Shown here piece by piece: positions 15,835 through 23,872 of a DNA stretch of 64,000 bases. Under the pieces are notes generated by a model. That model did not search any database. It was not told the origin of the DNA and saw only the letters and a program-made list of their open reading frames with translations. The stretch lies in contig UQWA01000013.1 of NCBI GenBank assembly GCA_900544685.1, forward strand, positions 9,794 through 73,793, in the 5' to 3' direction. Made by a program: the position numbers and the translations under genes. This DNA comes from an uncultured Lachnospiraceae bacterium. GTDB taxonomy: Bacteria > Bacillota > Clostridia > Lachnospirales > Lachnospiraceae. Each line of letters begins with the position of its first letter. Positions within the stretch are counted from its first letter, which is position 1.

Positions 15835-18831
15835 TTATGCTTCAAATCCCAGTTTCTTTGCATAGGCTACGATGGCTTTTTCAAAGCATTCCATTGGCGG
15901 ATGTACCGTTCCGGCACCTACCTGGCCGTAGCCTGCAATCTTGTGTGCAATGCCGGTATTGATCACCGGAGTGATGCCTTTTTCCACTACCAGTCTGGCA
16001 TCAATACCCAGACAGGTTCCCTGAAAGTTCCAGGTCGGAATGATAAAGTTCGGATTGTGATCGATGGTGATCTCTGCCATCTCGTTGCTGACACGAAGAG
16101 CATCTTCGTATCCACCGGCTCCTACGAACCGGGTAACGGCAGGAGCTGCGATCATGGCCATACCACCAACACCGAAAGTCTCTGTGATTGCACTGTCCCC
16201 CATATCCGGGCATCCGTCCTCTTCGTCATATCCGGTGAAATACAGCCCCTTTGGTGTATTTACCGGACCTGTGAACCATTCATCCCCCATACCTGCAATA
16301 CGGATACCGAATTCCACACCGTTACGGCACATGGCTGTAACGATGGTTCCATCCGTGATGGTACGTGCACCGTCCATGACAGACTTAGCTGTTGCCATCA
16401 TGATATTCAGGAAGAACTGATCTGTATCTGCCAGGAACTTGATCACGTCATAACGGTCTTTTTCAGACATATCCAGTTTTGTAATCACCGGAGCTACTTC
16501 CTTCATAAATGCCAGGGATGCGGCAATGTTTCTCTGGTGGAATTCATCACCCATGGCTACTGCCTTGGCTACCAGTGGATTGACGCTTAAACCACCCAGC
16601 TCTGTGATGGCACGATCCAGCGTTGGGCCAAGGACATCACGCATCCAGCGGAGACGATTGACTACCTCTTCGGAATAAGCACCAAATCTCAGTACTTTTC
16701 CGATACCTTCATTCATGGTACAGTATGCTTCGTTGCCGTCTGTCTCATTTTTCACTACGAATACCGGCATGTTGGCAGAGGTGATACCTCCCATCGGTCC
16801 TACTGCATTGCAGTGATGGCAAGGGATGAACTTCACTTCACCAGAAGCCAGCAGTGCTCTGGCATCTGCCTCGTTATCTGCCCATTCTTCAAAAAGAACG
16901 GCACCTACGCAGGAACCCTGTACAGGATCTGGCATATTTTTAAATTCGATTGGCGGACCCGCATGAAGAATCACTTTTCCTTCTGCAATCTGCGGGATCA
17001 CTTCTTTGGCACGTTTTACATGTTTGATTACCGGCTGGCTGGCTACTACTTTGGCAATGACACGCTTGTTGGCTTCATCAATACCTTCATAATTTCTCAG
17101 GAAATTCAATGTCTTAATCAGACGTACATCTCCTCCTGCTGGCGGCATCCAGTCATACTGTACCACTTCACATCCAAAGTCTTCCGCCACTTCTGCAAAG
17201 CTCTTTAAACCTACGTTGATGATCTTCGGCCTCTGAGAAAGCAGCTGCATCAGTTTTTCAGAAGGTTCTGCCTTTTCTGCTGCAATCGTTTTCTTTTCAC
17301 GGATCTCTTTTACCGGTTCTTCAAAGTCCAGTCCCACTGCCTGAATCGCAGTGCGGACTGCCAGTTTATTGTTCTCGCAGACAATCACACCTGCGTCTTT
17401 TAACTTCTTCACTGCTTCATCGTAGCCCTGGAAGTCTTTTCTGGTTCCACATACAGTGGCTACGAAAAATACCTTTCTTCCAGCTGCGGCTGCTTTTGCT
17501 TTCAGTTCTTCAATGGTCGGAATCAGTGCTCCTGCCATATCCTCGTGGGAACCGTATCCCAGCATAATATCAAAAAGAATCGCTCCGGTGCTCTCATCGT
17601 CTACGGCTTCCTGCATACACTCAATACGCTTTGCAGGGTCAATCATCGGATGTGGCTTACCCTTTGTGTAAGCATCGTCTCCCAGATCGATGACTACGTT
17701 GCCGTTTAACTGCAGCATATAGCCTTCTATATCTTCCGGAGGAATCTCACAGTTCATGGAATCCTTGATCAGCATCGCAGCTTCATTGGCCAGTGTACCG
17801 CCTGAATAATATGCTTTGATGGTCTTCTGATCCTCTGCCTTGTAGAATGCGGAACTGTCCACATCTGCTGTGGCTTCCGGAATTGTCTCGCCTCTTACCA
17901 GACTGACTGCAAGACGGGCTGTTTCATCCAGTGTATAAGTATGATAGAAATTCTCTTCATGGTATTCCGGTTTTTCTCCTAAGAACAGGGTAATCACCGG
18001 TTTGGTGAAGTTACTGAGTCTGGCTGAGATTTTTTCTCTGACTTCCTTTGCAGGTGGCTTGGAGATAACGATCAGTACCTTTACGCTGTCATCTTTTTCC
18101 ATGGCATCGATCATATCCATCATGGTAATGCCGCCAACGGCTGTGGATAAATCTCTTCCGCCGGTTCCGATGGCATTGTTCACCCCTTCGCCCAGACGAT
18201 CGATGATGGTTGTCAGCTCCTGAATACCGGTTCCGGATGCTCCGATGATACCGATGGAACCCGGCGCTACTTTATTCGTAAATGCGATCGGTACACTCTG
18301 GATGATTCCGGTACCGCAGTCTGGTCCCATAACAGAGAGCCCCTTTTCATGTGCCTTTTTCTTCAATGCCACTTCGTCTTCCAGTGTCACATTGTCACTG
18401 AACATGAAAACATTCATTCCTTCATCCAGCGCACGGTCTGCTTCCAGCGCTGCGTACATGCCCGGAATGGAGATCACTGCCAGATTGGCATCAGGCAGCT
18501 TTTCCAGCGCCTTATCCCAGGACTTCACACTTTCTTCTTGTTTACCTGCGCTGACCGTTGACTGCTTTTTAAAAAATTCTTCTGCTGTTTCCATAATCTG
18601 ATCCAGGAGACTGTCGTCTTCCACATCAGCAACTACTACCATATCATTGGCAGTTGCTTCCATCAGTTCCTGTGTATCCAGTCCGCTCTGTTTAAAAATA
18701 TCTTTATTTGCCGGTGTTGCCATCATGATAGATGCCTTTTTTACGCCTTCCAGTGCGGAAATCTGGTTGGTCAAAAGCATCAGAACAACGGAATCATGAT
18801 AACTGCCTTTTTTCACAATTGTCTTTAACAT
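15835..18831 (-). CDS. Fused AllF-AllG subunits of oxamate carbamoyltransferase (FdrA + DUF1116)
   Basis: The 998 residues combine two proteins that are separate in E. coli (FdrA/AllF near 555 and YlbE/AllG near 419 residues). Residues 1 to about 515 form the FdrA part, with acyl-CoA synthetase-like Rossmann folds (SIGIIGASGTGIQELT, MGPDCGTGI, FDIMLGYGSHEDM). From about 535 on is DUF1116 (PPAGGDVRLIKTLNFL, KFIPCHHCNAVGPMGGITS, PTLDRAITELGGLSVNPLV). Together with AllH these split oxalurate with phosphate into oxamate and carbamoyl phosphate. I set the start at ATG 18829-18831 because AGGAGG lies 7-8 bases before it; the ATG six bases upstream is too close to that site. AllH is missing here and lies at 43.7 kb. 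Confidence 0.85.
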   Translation of the reverse strand: MLKTIVKKGSYHDSVVLMLLTNQISALEGVKKASIMMATPANKDIFKQSGLDTQELMEATANDMVVVADVEDDSLLDQIMETAEEFFKKQSTVSAGKQEESVKSWDKALEKLPDANLAVISIPGMYAALEADRALDEGMNVFMFSDNVTLEDEVALKKKAHEKGLSVMGPDCGTGIIQSVPIAFTNKVAPGSIGIIGASGTGIQELTTIIDRLGEGVNNAIGTGGRDLSTAVGGITMMDMIDAMEKDDSVKVLIVISKPPAKEVREKISARLSNFTKPVITLFLGEKPEYHEENFYHTYTLDETARLAVSLVRGETIPEATADVDSSAFYKAEDQKTIKAYYSGGTLANEAAMLIKDSMNCEIPPEDIEGYMLQLNGNVVIDLGDDAYTKGKPHPMIDPAKRIECMQEAVDDESTGAILFDIMLGYGSHEDMAGALIPTIEELKAKAAAAGRKVFFVATVCGTRKDFQGYDEAVKKLKDAGVIVCENNKLAVRTAIQAVGLDFEEPVKEIREKKTIAAEKAEPSEKLMQLLSQRPKIINVGLKSFAEVAEDFGCEVVQYDWMPPAGGDVRLIKTLNFLRNYEGIDEANKRVIAKVVASQPVIKHVKRAKEVIPQIAEGKVILHAGPPIEFKNMPDPVQGSCVGAVLFEEWADNEADARALLASGEVKFIPCHHCNAVGPMGGITSANMPVFVVKNETDGNEAYCTMNEGIGKVLRFGAYSEEVVNRLRWMRDVLGPTLDRAITELGGLSVNPLVAKAVAMGDEFHQRNIAASLAFMKEVAPVITKLDMSEKDRYDVIKFLADTDQFFLNIMMATAKSVMDGARTITDGTIVTAMCRNGVEFGIRIAGMGDEWFTGPVNTPKGLYFTGYDEEDGCPDMGDSAITETFGVGGMAMIAAPAVTRFVGAGGYEDALRVSNEMAEITIDHNPNFIIPTWNFQGTCLGIDARLVVEKGITPVINTGIAHKIAGYGQVGAGTVHPPMECFEKAIVAYAKKLGFEA

Positions 18832-18873
18832 GAACATTCCTCCTGTTATGGTCAGCCACTTTTTACTGTCTCT

Positions 18874-18902
18874 ATTATGGCAAGAAGTATGCTGTTTTTC
18901 AA
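18874..18902 (-). promoter_or_regulatory. Promoter of the AllFG operon
   Basis: On the minus strand, TTGAAA (complement of 18897-18902), a 17-base spacer and CATAAT (complement of 18874-18879), giving a leader of about 35 bases before the AGGAGG site. Confidence 0.6.
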
Positions 18903-18959
18903 TAGATTTTTGAATTAATTTTCGAATATATGTGATGCATGATTGAAATACATTTTATC

Positions 18960-19013
18960 TTGACAAATTTTTCTATTCTTTTTATAATTACCAATGTTAA
19001 TTATCAATGGTAA
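18960..19013 (+). promoter_or_regulatory. MarR promoter with overlapping 26-bp palindromic operator
   Basis: A near-consensus promoter: TTGACA (18960-18965), 17-base spacer, TATAAT (18983-18988). Starting at its last base is a near-perfect palindrome, TTACCA...TGGTAA (18988-19013), with core TAATTA. Its placement on the transcription start fits autorepression by the MarR protein encoded just downstream. Confidence 0.75.
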
Positions 19014-19035
19014 CTATATGATAAGGAGTTCTGTG

Positions 19036-19488
19036 ATGACAATTGAACTGTTAAAACGTATGATGGATGCCTGTTATCAGGCAAAACGCATTCGCGATAT
19101 GCTTCCGCCTCTTCCAGAAGGCGTAACTTCCTCTTATATTCAGTATCTGGATATCATTGAAAAGATGCAGCATCAGGGCATGCGGGTAAAGATTTCGGAT
19201 ATCAGCGACCGGTTATCTCTGCCACGGCCCGGTGTGACCAGAACGGTAAAAGATATGGAGCAGAAAGGCTATCTGAAGAAAACGGTTTCTCCGGAGGACG
19301 GACGAGTCACCTGGCTGACTCTCACAGAGACCGGACAGGCACTCTCCCAGAAGTATAATCAGAAATGTTTTTCCATTCTGGCTGATTATACAGAAGAGAT
19401 TTCCGAAAAAGACGTTGAATGCATGATCCGTACCATGGATCAGCTCTATCATATTATGTGTGAAAGGAGAATTCATCTTGACAAGTGA
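19036..19488 (+). CDS. MarR-family transcriptional regulator
   Basis: 150-residue winged-helix regulator starting at ATG 19036 (AAGGAG 8 bases before); the open frame begins further upstream but lacks a ribosome site there. The winged helix reads VKISDISDRLSLPRPGVTRTV, KDMEQKGYLKKTVSPEDGR and VTWLTLTETG. It overlaps the MATE transporter start, so the pair is translationally coupled. The palindrome over its promoter is the likely operator, giving a simple repressor-efflux pump circuit. Confidence 0.92.
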   Translation: MTIELLKRMMDACYQAKRIRDMLPPLPEGVTSSYIQYLDIIEKMQHQGMRVKISDISDRLSLPRPGVTRTVKDMEQKGYLKKTVSPEDGRVTWLTLTETGQALSQKYNQKCFSILADYTEEISEKDVECMIRTMDQLYHIMCERRIHLDK

Positions 19489-20827
19489 AAAAAATGATTT
19501 TACACAGGGCAGTATTCTGAAAAAACTGTCTCTCTTTATGCTTCCGATTCTGGGAGCACTGGTGTTACAGGCTGCCTATGGTGCGGTAGACCTTCTCGTA
19601 GTAGGAAGATTCGGTTCTACCTCCGGACTTTCTGCCGTATCTACCGGAAGTCAGGTGCTGAATTTGGTGACCTTTGTGGTGACACAGTTTGCCATGGGCA
19701 TCACCGTACTGATTGCCCGTTATCTGGGCGAGAAAAAGCCGGAGCAGATCGGATCTGTCATCGGCGGAGGTGTTGTGGTATTTGCCATCATCTCTGCGGT
19801 ACTGTTCATTATTATGGTCACATTTGCCCGCCCGATTTCTATTCTGATGCAGGCTCCGACTGAAGCGGTTGACCTGACCACCAGTTATGTGCGTATCTGC
19901 GGTGGCGGCATTTTGTTCATTGTAGCTTACAACCTGCTTTCCGCTATCTTCCGTGGATTAGGCGACAGCAAGTCTCCACTGCTCTTTGTTCTGGTTGCCT
20001 GTATCGTGAATATCTTCGGTGACCTGATTCTGGTAGCCGGACTGCATATGGATGCTGCCGGAGCTGCCATCGCCACAGTCTGCGCCCAGGCTGTCAGTGT
20101 GGTATGTGCTATTCATATTTTACTGAAAAAGAATCTATCATTTCAGATTCAGAGATCCGATTTCCGAATCAATTCCCAGTGCCGGAAATTCTTAGGCATC
20201 GGACTGCCTCTGGCGCTTCAGGAATTTCTGACACAGATCTCTTTCCTGGCTCTGTGTGCTTTTGTCAACCGGCTGGGTCTGGAAGCATCCTCCGGCTATG
20301 GTGTTGCCTGCAAGATCGTCAACTTTGCCATGCTGATTCCAAGTTCACTGATGCAATCAATGGCATCCTTCGTCTCCCAGAATGTGGGTGCCAACAATCA
20401 CAAACGTGCCAGACATGCCCTGTTTACCGGTATTGGGATCGGTCTGTTCTTTGGCTGTATCGTATTTGTCCTTGTGATATTTAAGGGTGATCTGCTGGCA
20501 GGCTTCTTCTCAGCCGATCCAGCGGTTGTCCAGAATGGATTCGACTATCTGAAGGGCTTTGCACCGGAGACGATTGTGACTGCTATCCTGTTCAGCATGA
20601 TTGGCTACTTCAACGGAAATAATCAGACGGTCTGGGTGATGATCCAGGGGCTGGTTCAGACTCTTCTGGTCCGGCTTCCGATGTCCTATTACATGAGTAT
20701 CCAGCCAAATGCCAGCCTGACCAAGATCGGTCTGGCAGCACCGACTTCCACTGCAGTGGGAATCGTGCTGAATGTACTGTTTTTCCTGTATTTTACAAAA
20801 CGAAACAAGGAAAAACACACCTTATAA
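19478..20827 (+). CDS. MATE-family efflux transporter
   Basis: Cation-coupled multidrug/metabolite exporter with 12 membrane helices. The N-terminal half shows MLPILGALVLQAAYGAVDLL and VVGRFGSTSGLSAVSTGSQV, and the second half has LGIGLPLALQEFLTQISFLA, both typical of MATE proteins. The start is probably TTG 19478-19480, since AGGAG lies 8 bases upstream; a GTG at 19460 is the alternative (455 residues). The start overlaps the MarR stop, so the two are coupled. The substrate cannot be read from sequence. Confidence 0.9.
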   Translation: MTSEKNDFTQGSILKKLSLFMLPILGALVLQAAYGAVDLLVVGRFGSTSGLSAVSTGSQVLNLVTFVVTQFAMGITVLIARYLGEKKPEQIGSVIGGGVVVFAIISAVLFIIMVTFARPISILMQAPTEAVDLTTSYVRICGGGILFIVAYNLLSAIFRGLGDSKSPLLFVLVACIVNIFGDLILVAGLHMDAAGAAIATVCAQAVSVVCAIHILLKKNLSFQIQRSDFRINSQCRKFLGIGLPLALQEFLTQISFLALCAFVNRLGLEASSGYGVACKIVNFAMLIPSSLMQSMASFVSQNVGANNHKRARHALFTGIGIGLFFGCIVFVLVIFKGDLLAGFFSADPAVVQNGFDYLKGFAPETIVTAILFSMIGYFNGNNQTVWVMIQGLVQTLLVRLPMSYYMSIQPNASLTKIGLAAPTSTAVGIVLNVLFFLYFTKRNKEKHTL

Positions 20828-20880
20828 CAAGAAAGATCTCCGCGGAACATTTTCAAATTCACGGGACGCCAATTCCCCGT

Positions 20881-20956
20881 AAAATCAAACTGAGAAAAAC
20901 CAGAGGTTTTCAGACGATATCGTCTGGCTGCCTCTGGTTTTTCTCAGTTTGATTTT
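20881..20956. terminator. Large perfect inverted repeat between convergent genes (bidirectional terminator)
   Basis: Arms of 26 bases (20881-20906 and 20931-20956) pair perfectly, starting AAAATCAAACTGAG. The loop holds a second perfect palindrome, CAGACGATATCGTCTG (20911-20926). It sits between the converging MATE gene and the DUF3990 partner gene, and its right arm overlaps the last codons of the latter (stop at 20944). The T-rich ends fit termination in both directions. Confidence 0.7.
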
Positions 20957-21378
20957 TGATCATGTATTTCTTTCAGATTATCAATTGCCATTTCCACATC
21001 CAGTGTATGGAATCCAAGCCAACTCTCCTGCATCCGCTTTTCATCTGCGGTTTTATAAATTTGGCTACTGTTTTCCCCAGTATAATAATGCCAGTAGCGG
21101 TACACATATCCGGTCCAGTACATCACCTCCCGGTTGTAAACTGTCCCTGCTTTTTTTAACCCGCCTGCTTCCTCATTCAGTTCCTCCAAAATATATTCTT
21201 CTCCTGCCCACTGTAAACGGTCATACACATCATCTAATGCTGCCGCCGCCCGGCTGTTCATAAATGTTTTTATAAAATAAGGGCAATCGTATCCCACTTT
21301 TAAAGCAAGTTCAAACAGTCTTCCCTGTATATCACAAAGCTGACGTTTCTGAAGTGTAAGATCAAGCATTTTGCTCAC
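20944..21378 (-). CDS. Uncharacterised partner of the DUF3990 protein
   Basis: 144 residues, mainly helical, with no known domain that I can name with confidence. Notable stretches are LQKRQLCDIQGRLFELALK, SRAAAALDDVYDRLQWAGEE and YWTGYVYRYWHYYTGE. It overlaps the end of the DUF3990 gene by 17 bases, so the two are translated together. That layout, toxin-like enzyme first and small helical protein second, suggests an antitoxin or immunity role, which is an inference. The end of the gene runs into the perfect inverted repeat. Confidence 0.6.
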   Translation of the reverse strand: MSKMLDLTLQKRQLCDIQGRLFELALKVGYDCPYFIKTFMNSRAAAALDDVYDRLQWAGEEYILEELNEEAGGLKKAGTVYNREVMYWTGYVYRYWHYYTGENSSQIYKTADEKRMQESWLGFHTLDVEMAIDNLKEIHDQKSN

Positions 21379-22042
21379 CTGCCTTTAATATCTCATCAAA
21401 AAATCGTCCTTCCCGCCGGTACTGACGACAGACTTTTTCTGCAAGTGCAATTCCTTCTGAACGATTTTTCTCACTTTCGTATTTCAATATTTTCTTCTCT
21501 TCTTCTGATATATCCTGTACTTTTATAATTTTAATATGTTCACAGGCTTTCTCTGTCAGTGCTACATACTGCTTTCCCAGTTTTAATGCAGAAAGACTGT
21601 GGATTAATGCAAGTTCTGTAATCTCTCCATTAAAAAAACGATCCAATACAACAAACATCCTGTCATTTGCAATATAACCAATCAGCATATCGCATTCTTC
21701 CGTCCAGCCTGCATACTGATCATAGAGCGGAGTTCCTTTTATCGATTCCATTTTTCCCCTGTTATATGCAACCAGCAATGCCCAGTCCAGCCCAACTTCT
21801 ATATCTATTATTTTCAGGTCTGACAAATCTATACTTAGTGTATACAATTTTGCCTTCGGATAATTGCAAATCAGCGTGAGCGGCTGCCTCGGATCTGTCC
21901 CCATATAAAAACCTCTGCCAAAATCACATTTGTCCCTGCTTTTCGGTGCTATGTTTCCCTGAATACCGGATTTTGATCCATGGTAAAGCGTTATAGTCTC
22001 ACCACTGGCAATGATACAATTTCTTTCCCCTACATTTATCAT
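21362..22042 (-). CDS. DUF3990 domain protein (ADP-ribosyltransferase-like)
   Basis: The 226 residues contain the DUF3990 pattern: LYHGSKSGIQGNIAPKSR, DFGRGFYMGTDPRQP, KLYTLSIDLSDLKIIDIE and an Asn/Asp-rich CDMLIGYIANDRM segment. The HGS...FGRGFY order resembles the NAD-binding start of ADP-ribosyltransferases, and members of this family are often found as small two-gene modules. A catalytic Glu cannot be assigned with certainty. It is co-translated with the 144-residue helical protein and transcribed away from the esterase gene. Confidence 0.7.
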   Translation of the reverse strand: MINVGERNCIIASGETITLYHGSKSGIQGNIAPKSRDKCDFGRGFYMGTDPRQPLTLICNYPKAKLYTLSIDLSDLKIIDIEVGLDWALLVAYNRGKMESIKGTPLYDQYAGWTEECDMLIGYIANDRMFVVLDRFFNGEITELALIHSLSALKLGKQYVALTEKACEHIKIIKVQDISEEEKKILKYESEKNRSEGIALAEKVCRQYRREGRFFDEILKAGEQNA

Positions 22043-22169
22043 ATACCATTCTCCTCTATACTATATTTTTGAGTATAACTGTTTTTTTAACCATGCGCAA
22101 GAGAACTTAATCAGATATTGCTACCTCATCGCTAATATGCTAATATCCATTGGGGAAGGAGCTAAAATT

Positions 22170-23069
22170 ATGTATACTATAAATACCATTTCGATAAAAG
22201 GCAGATTCTGTGAGAAATCTGCCACGATATACAAGAACCCGGACGCAGCCTCAAGAGCCTGTATTCTCTACTTTCACGGTGGCGGTCTGCTCTATGGATC
22301 TCGGTGTGATCTTCCGGAAGCACATCTGAAACAGTTCACATCTGCAGGTTTTCCGGTGATTGCCTTTGACTATCCACTGGCACCGGCCTGTGATGTGAAG
22401 GACATTCTGCAGGATGTGATTGATTCTGTAAATACTTGTCTGACTGAGCCTGATTTGTTTCAGATAACTGTGCCTGGATCTGATCCCCTGCCTTATGTGC
22501 TCTTTGGTCGATCCAGCGGTGCTTATCTGATGCTTCTGGCTGCTGCCAGCATAGGAAAACATGATTTTCCCATGCCAGATGACCTGCCTGCATTAAAAAA
22601 GGCACCTGCCGGTGTCCTCTCTTATTATGGATATGGTTTTCTGGAAGATCTCTGGTATGAAAATCCAAGTTACTATTACCAGACACTTCCAGCGGTGTCC
22701 GAAGCGATTCTGGACTCTCTTCCATCTGAGCCACATACAGAAGGCCCTCTGGACACGCACTATTCTGCCTATGTCTATGCAAGGCAGTCTGGAAAATGGA
22801 AGTCTCTTTTCTTCCATGATCGTGAAAAATACTTTTTATTATACTATTCTCTGCGTCTGTGCAGTGAACTGCCATGTCCTGTTTTCTGCGCACACAGCAC
22901 CGGAGATACGGATGTGCCATTTGCAGAATTCCAGAAACTGACGGAAAAATATCACGCAACGCGTTTCATTGCATCCGGCAGTCAGCATGACTTTGACCGG
23001 GATACGGACAGTGCCCAGACAAAAGAACTGCTGAAAGAAACGATTACATTTTTACATACTCTGATATAA
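22170..23069 (+). CDS. Alpha/beta hydrolase (HSL-type esterase)
   Basis: 299 residues from ATG 22170, chosen because GGGGAAGGA precedes it; the longer upstream frame has no ribosome site. The oxyanion-hole motif HGGG (ILYFHGGGLLYGSR), the nucleophile in FGRSSGAYL (GxSxG), an Asp in HSTGDTDVPF and the His in SGSQHDFDRD complete the triad. No signal peptide is seen, so it is a cytoplasmic carboxyl-esterase-type enzyme of unknown substrate. A TSUP transporter follows 15 bases later on the same strand. Confidence 0.85.
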   Translation: MYTINTISIKGRFCEKSATIYKNPDAASRACILYFHGGGLLYGSRCDLPEAHLKQFTSAGFPVIAFDYPLAPACDVKDILQDVIDSVNTCLTEPDLFQITVPGSDPLPYVLFGRSSGAYLMLLAAASIGKHDFPMPDDLPALKKAPAGVLSYYGYGFLEDLWYENPSYYYQTLPAVSEAILDSLPSEPHTEGPLDTHYSAYVYARQSGKWKSLFFHDREKYFLLYYSLRLCSELPCPVFCAHSTGDTDVPFAEFQKLTEKYHATRFIASGSQHDFDRDTDSAQTKELLKETITFLHTLI

Positions 23070-23084
23070 GGACGGTATCCAGCC

Positions 23085-23834
23085 ATGAATTTCATTCCAT
23101 TTTTGATTATCTGCCCGCTTACTTTTCTCGCCGGTCTGGTGGACTCCATTGCCGGCGGTGGCGGTCTGATTTCCCTGCCTGCTTTTTTACTTGCCGGACT
23201 TCCACCGCACAACGCTCTGGCTACAAATAAGCTGGCCTCTTCCATCGGAACAACAGCCTCCACGGTGCGCTACTGTAAGCACGGCTATTTTGATAAGCGA
23301 CTCACCGTTCCCAGCATTCTCTGTGCTTTGATCGGATCTACCTGCGGAGCACACCTGGTTCTGCTGACCAGCGATATCGTTGTGAAAAAAGTGATGCTGG
23401 TGATTCTGCCTGTTGTTGCTGTATGTGTGCTGACTGACAAAAAAGAAGCCACGCAAGTTGCCGCATTTTCCCACAGGAAACGAATGCTTATTGTGTGCAT
23501 CAGTGCTTTTCTCATTGGTATATATGACGGATTCTACGGTCCCGGTACCGGAACCTTTCTGCTGCTGGCGCTGACCCGTCTCGCCCATATGGATGTACGC
23601 ACTGCTTCCGGCAATGTAAAGATGATCAACCTGTCTTCCAATGCCGCCGCCCTGTTTACCTTCTTATTCAGCGGGCAGGTTCTGTTCGCTCCGGGACTGG
23701 CAGGCGCCGCTTTCTGTCTGGCAGGACACTATATCGGCAGTGGACTGGTCATGAAAAACGGGACGAAAATTGTTCGTCCCATTATCATTGTTGTCTTGAT
23801 TTTACTATTTATCAAAGTTATCTCCGGGAATTAA
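23085..23834 (+). CDS. TSUP (TauE/SafE) family membrane transporter
   Basis: 249 residues with about eight helices. The two repeated family segments are present: LAGLVDSIAGGGGLISLPAF, then LATNKLASSIGTTAST, and in the second half GIYDGFYGPGTGTFLLLAL, then TASGNVKMINLSSNAAALF. Members move sulfite, sulfonates or other small anions; the substrate here is unknown. It follows the esterase gene with a 15-base gap and ends in an intrinsic terminator. Confidence 0.88.
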   Translation: MNFIPFLIICPLTFLAGLVDSIAGGGGLISLPAFLLAGLPPHNALATNKLASSIGTTASTVRYCKHGYFDKRLTVPSILCALIGSTCGAHLVLLTSDIVVKKVMLVILPVVAVCVLTDKKEATQVAAFSHRKRMLIVCISAFLIGIYDGFYGPGTGTFLLLALTRLAHMDVRTASGNVKMINLSSNAAALFTFLFSGQVLFAPGLAGAAFCLAGHYIGSGLVMKNGTKIVRPIIIVVLILLFIKVISGN

Positions 23835-23853
23835 ATCTGCCCGGAGATTTTTT
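23820..23853 (+). terminator. Intrinsic terminator of the esterase-TSUP transcript
   Basis: ATCTCCGGG/CCCGGAGAT stem followed by TTTTTT; the left arm overlaps the last codons of the TSUP gene. Confidence 0.85.
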
Positions 23854-23872
23854 CATTTATGACCCCAAAAGA

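Noticed and set aside
15721..16590. 289-codon open frame on the plus strand
   Set aside because: Antisense to the end of the fused AllFG gene, no ribosome site, composition of a frame shadow (Cys/His-rich).
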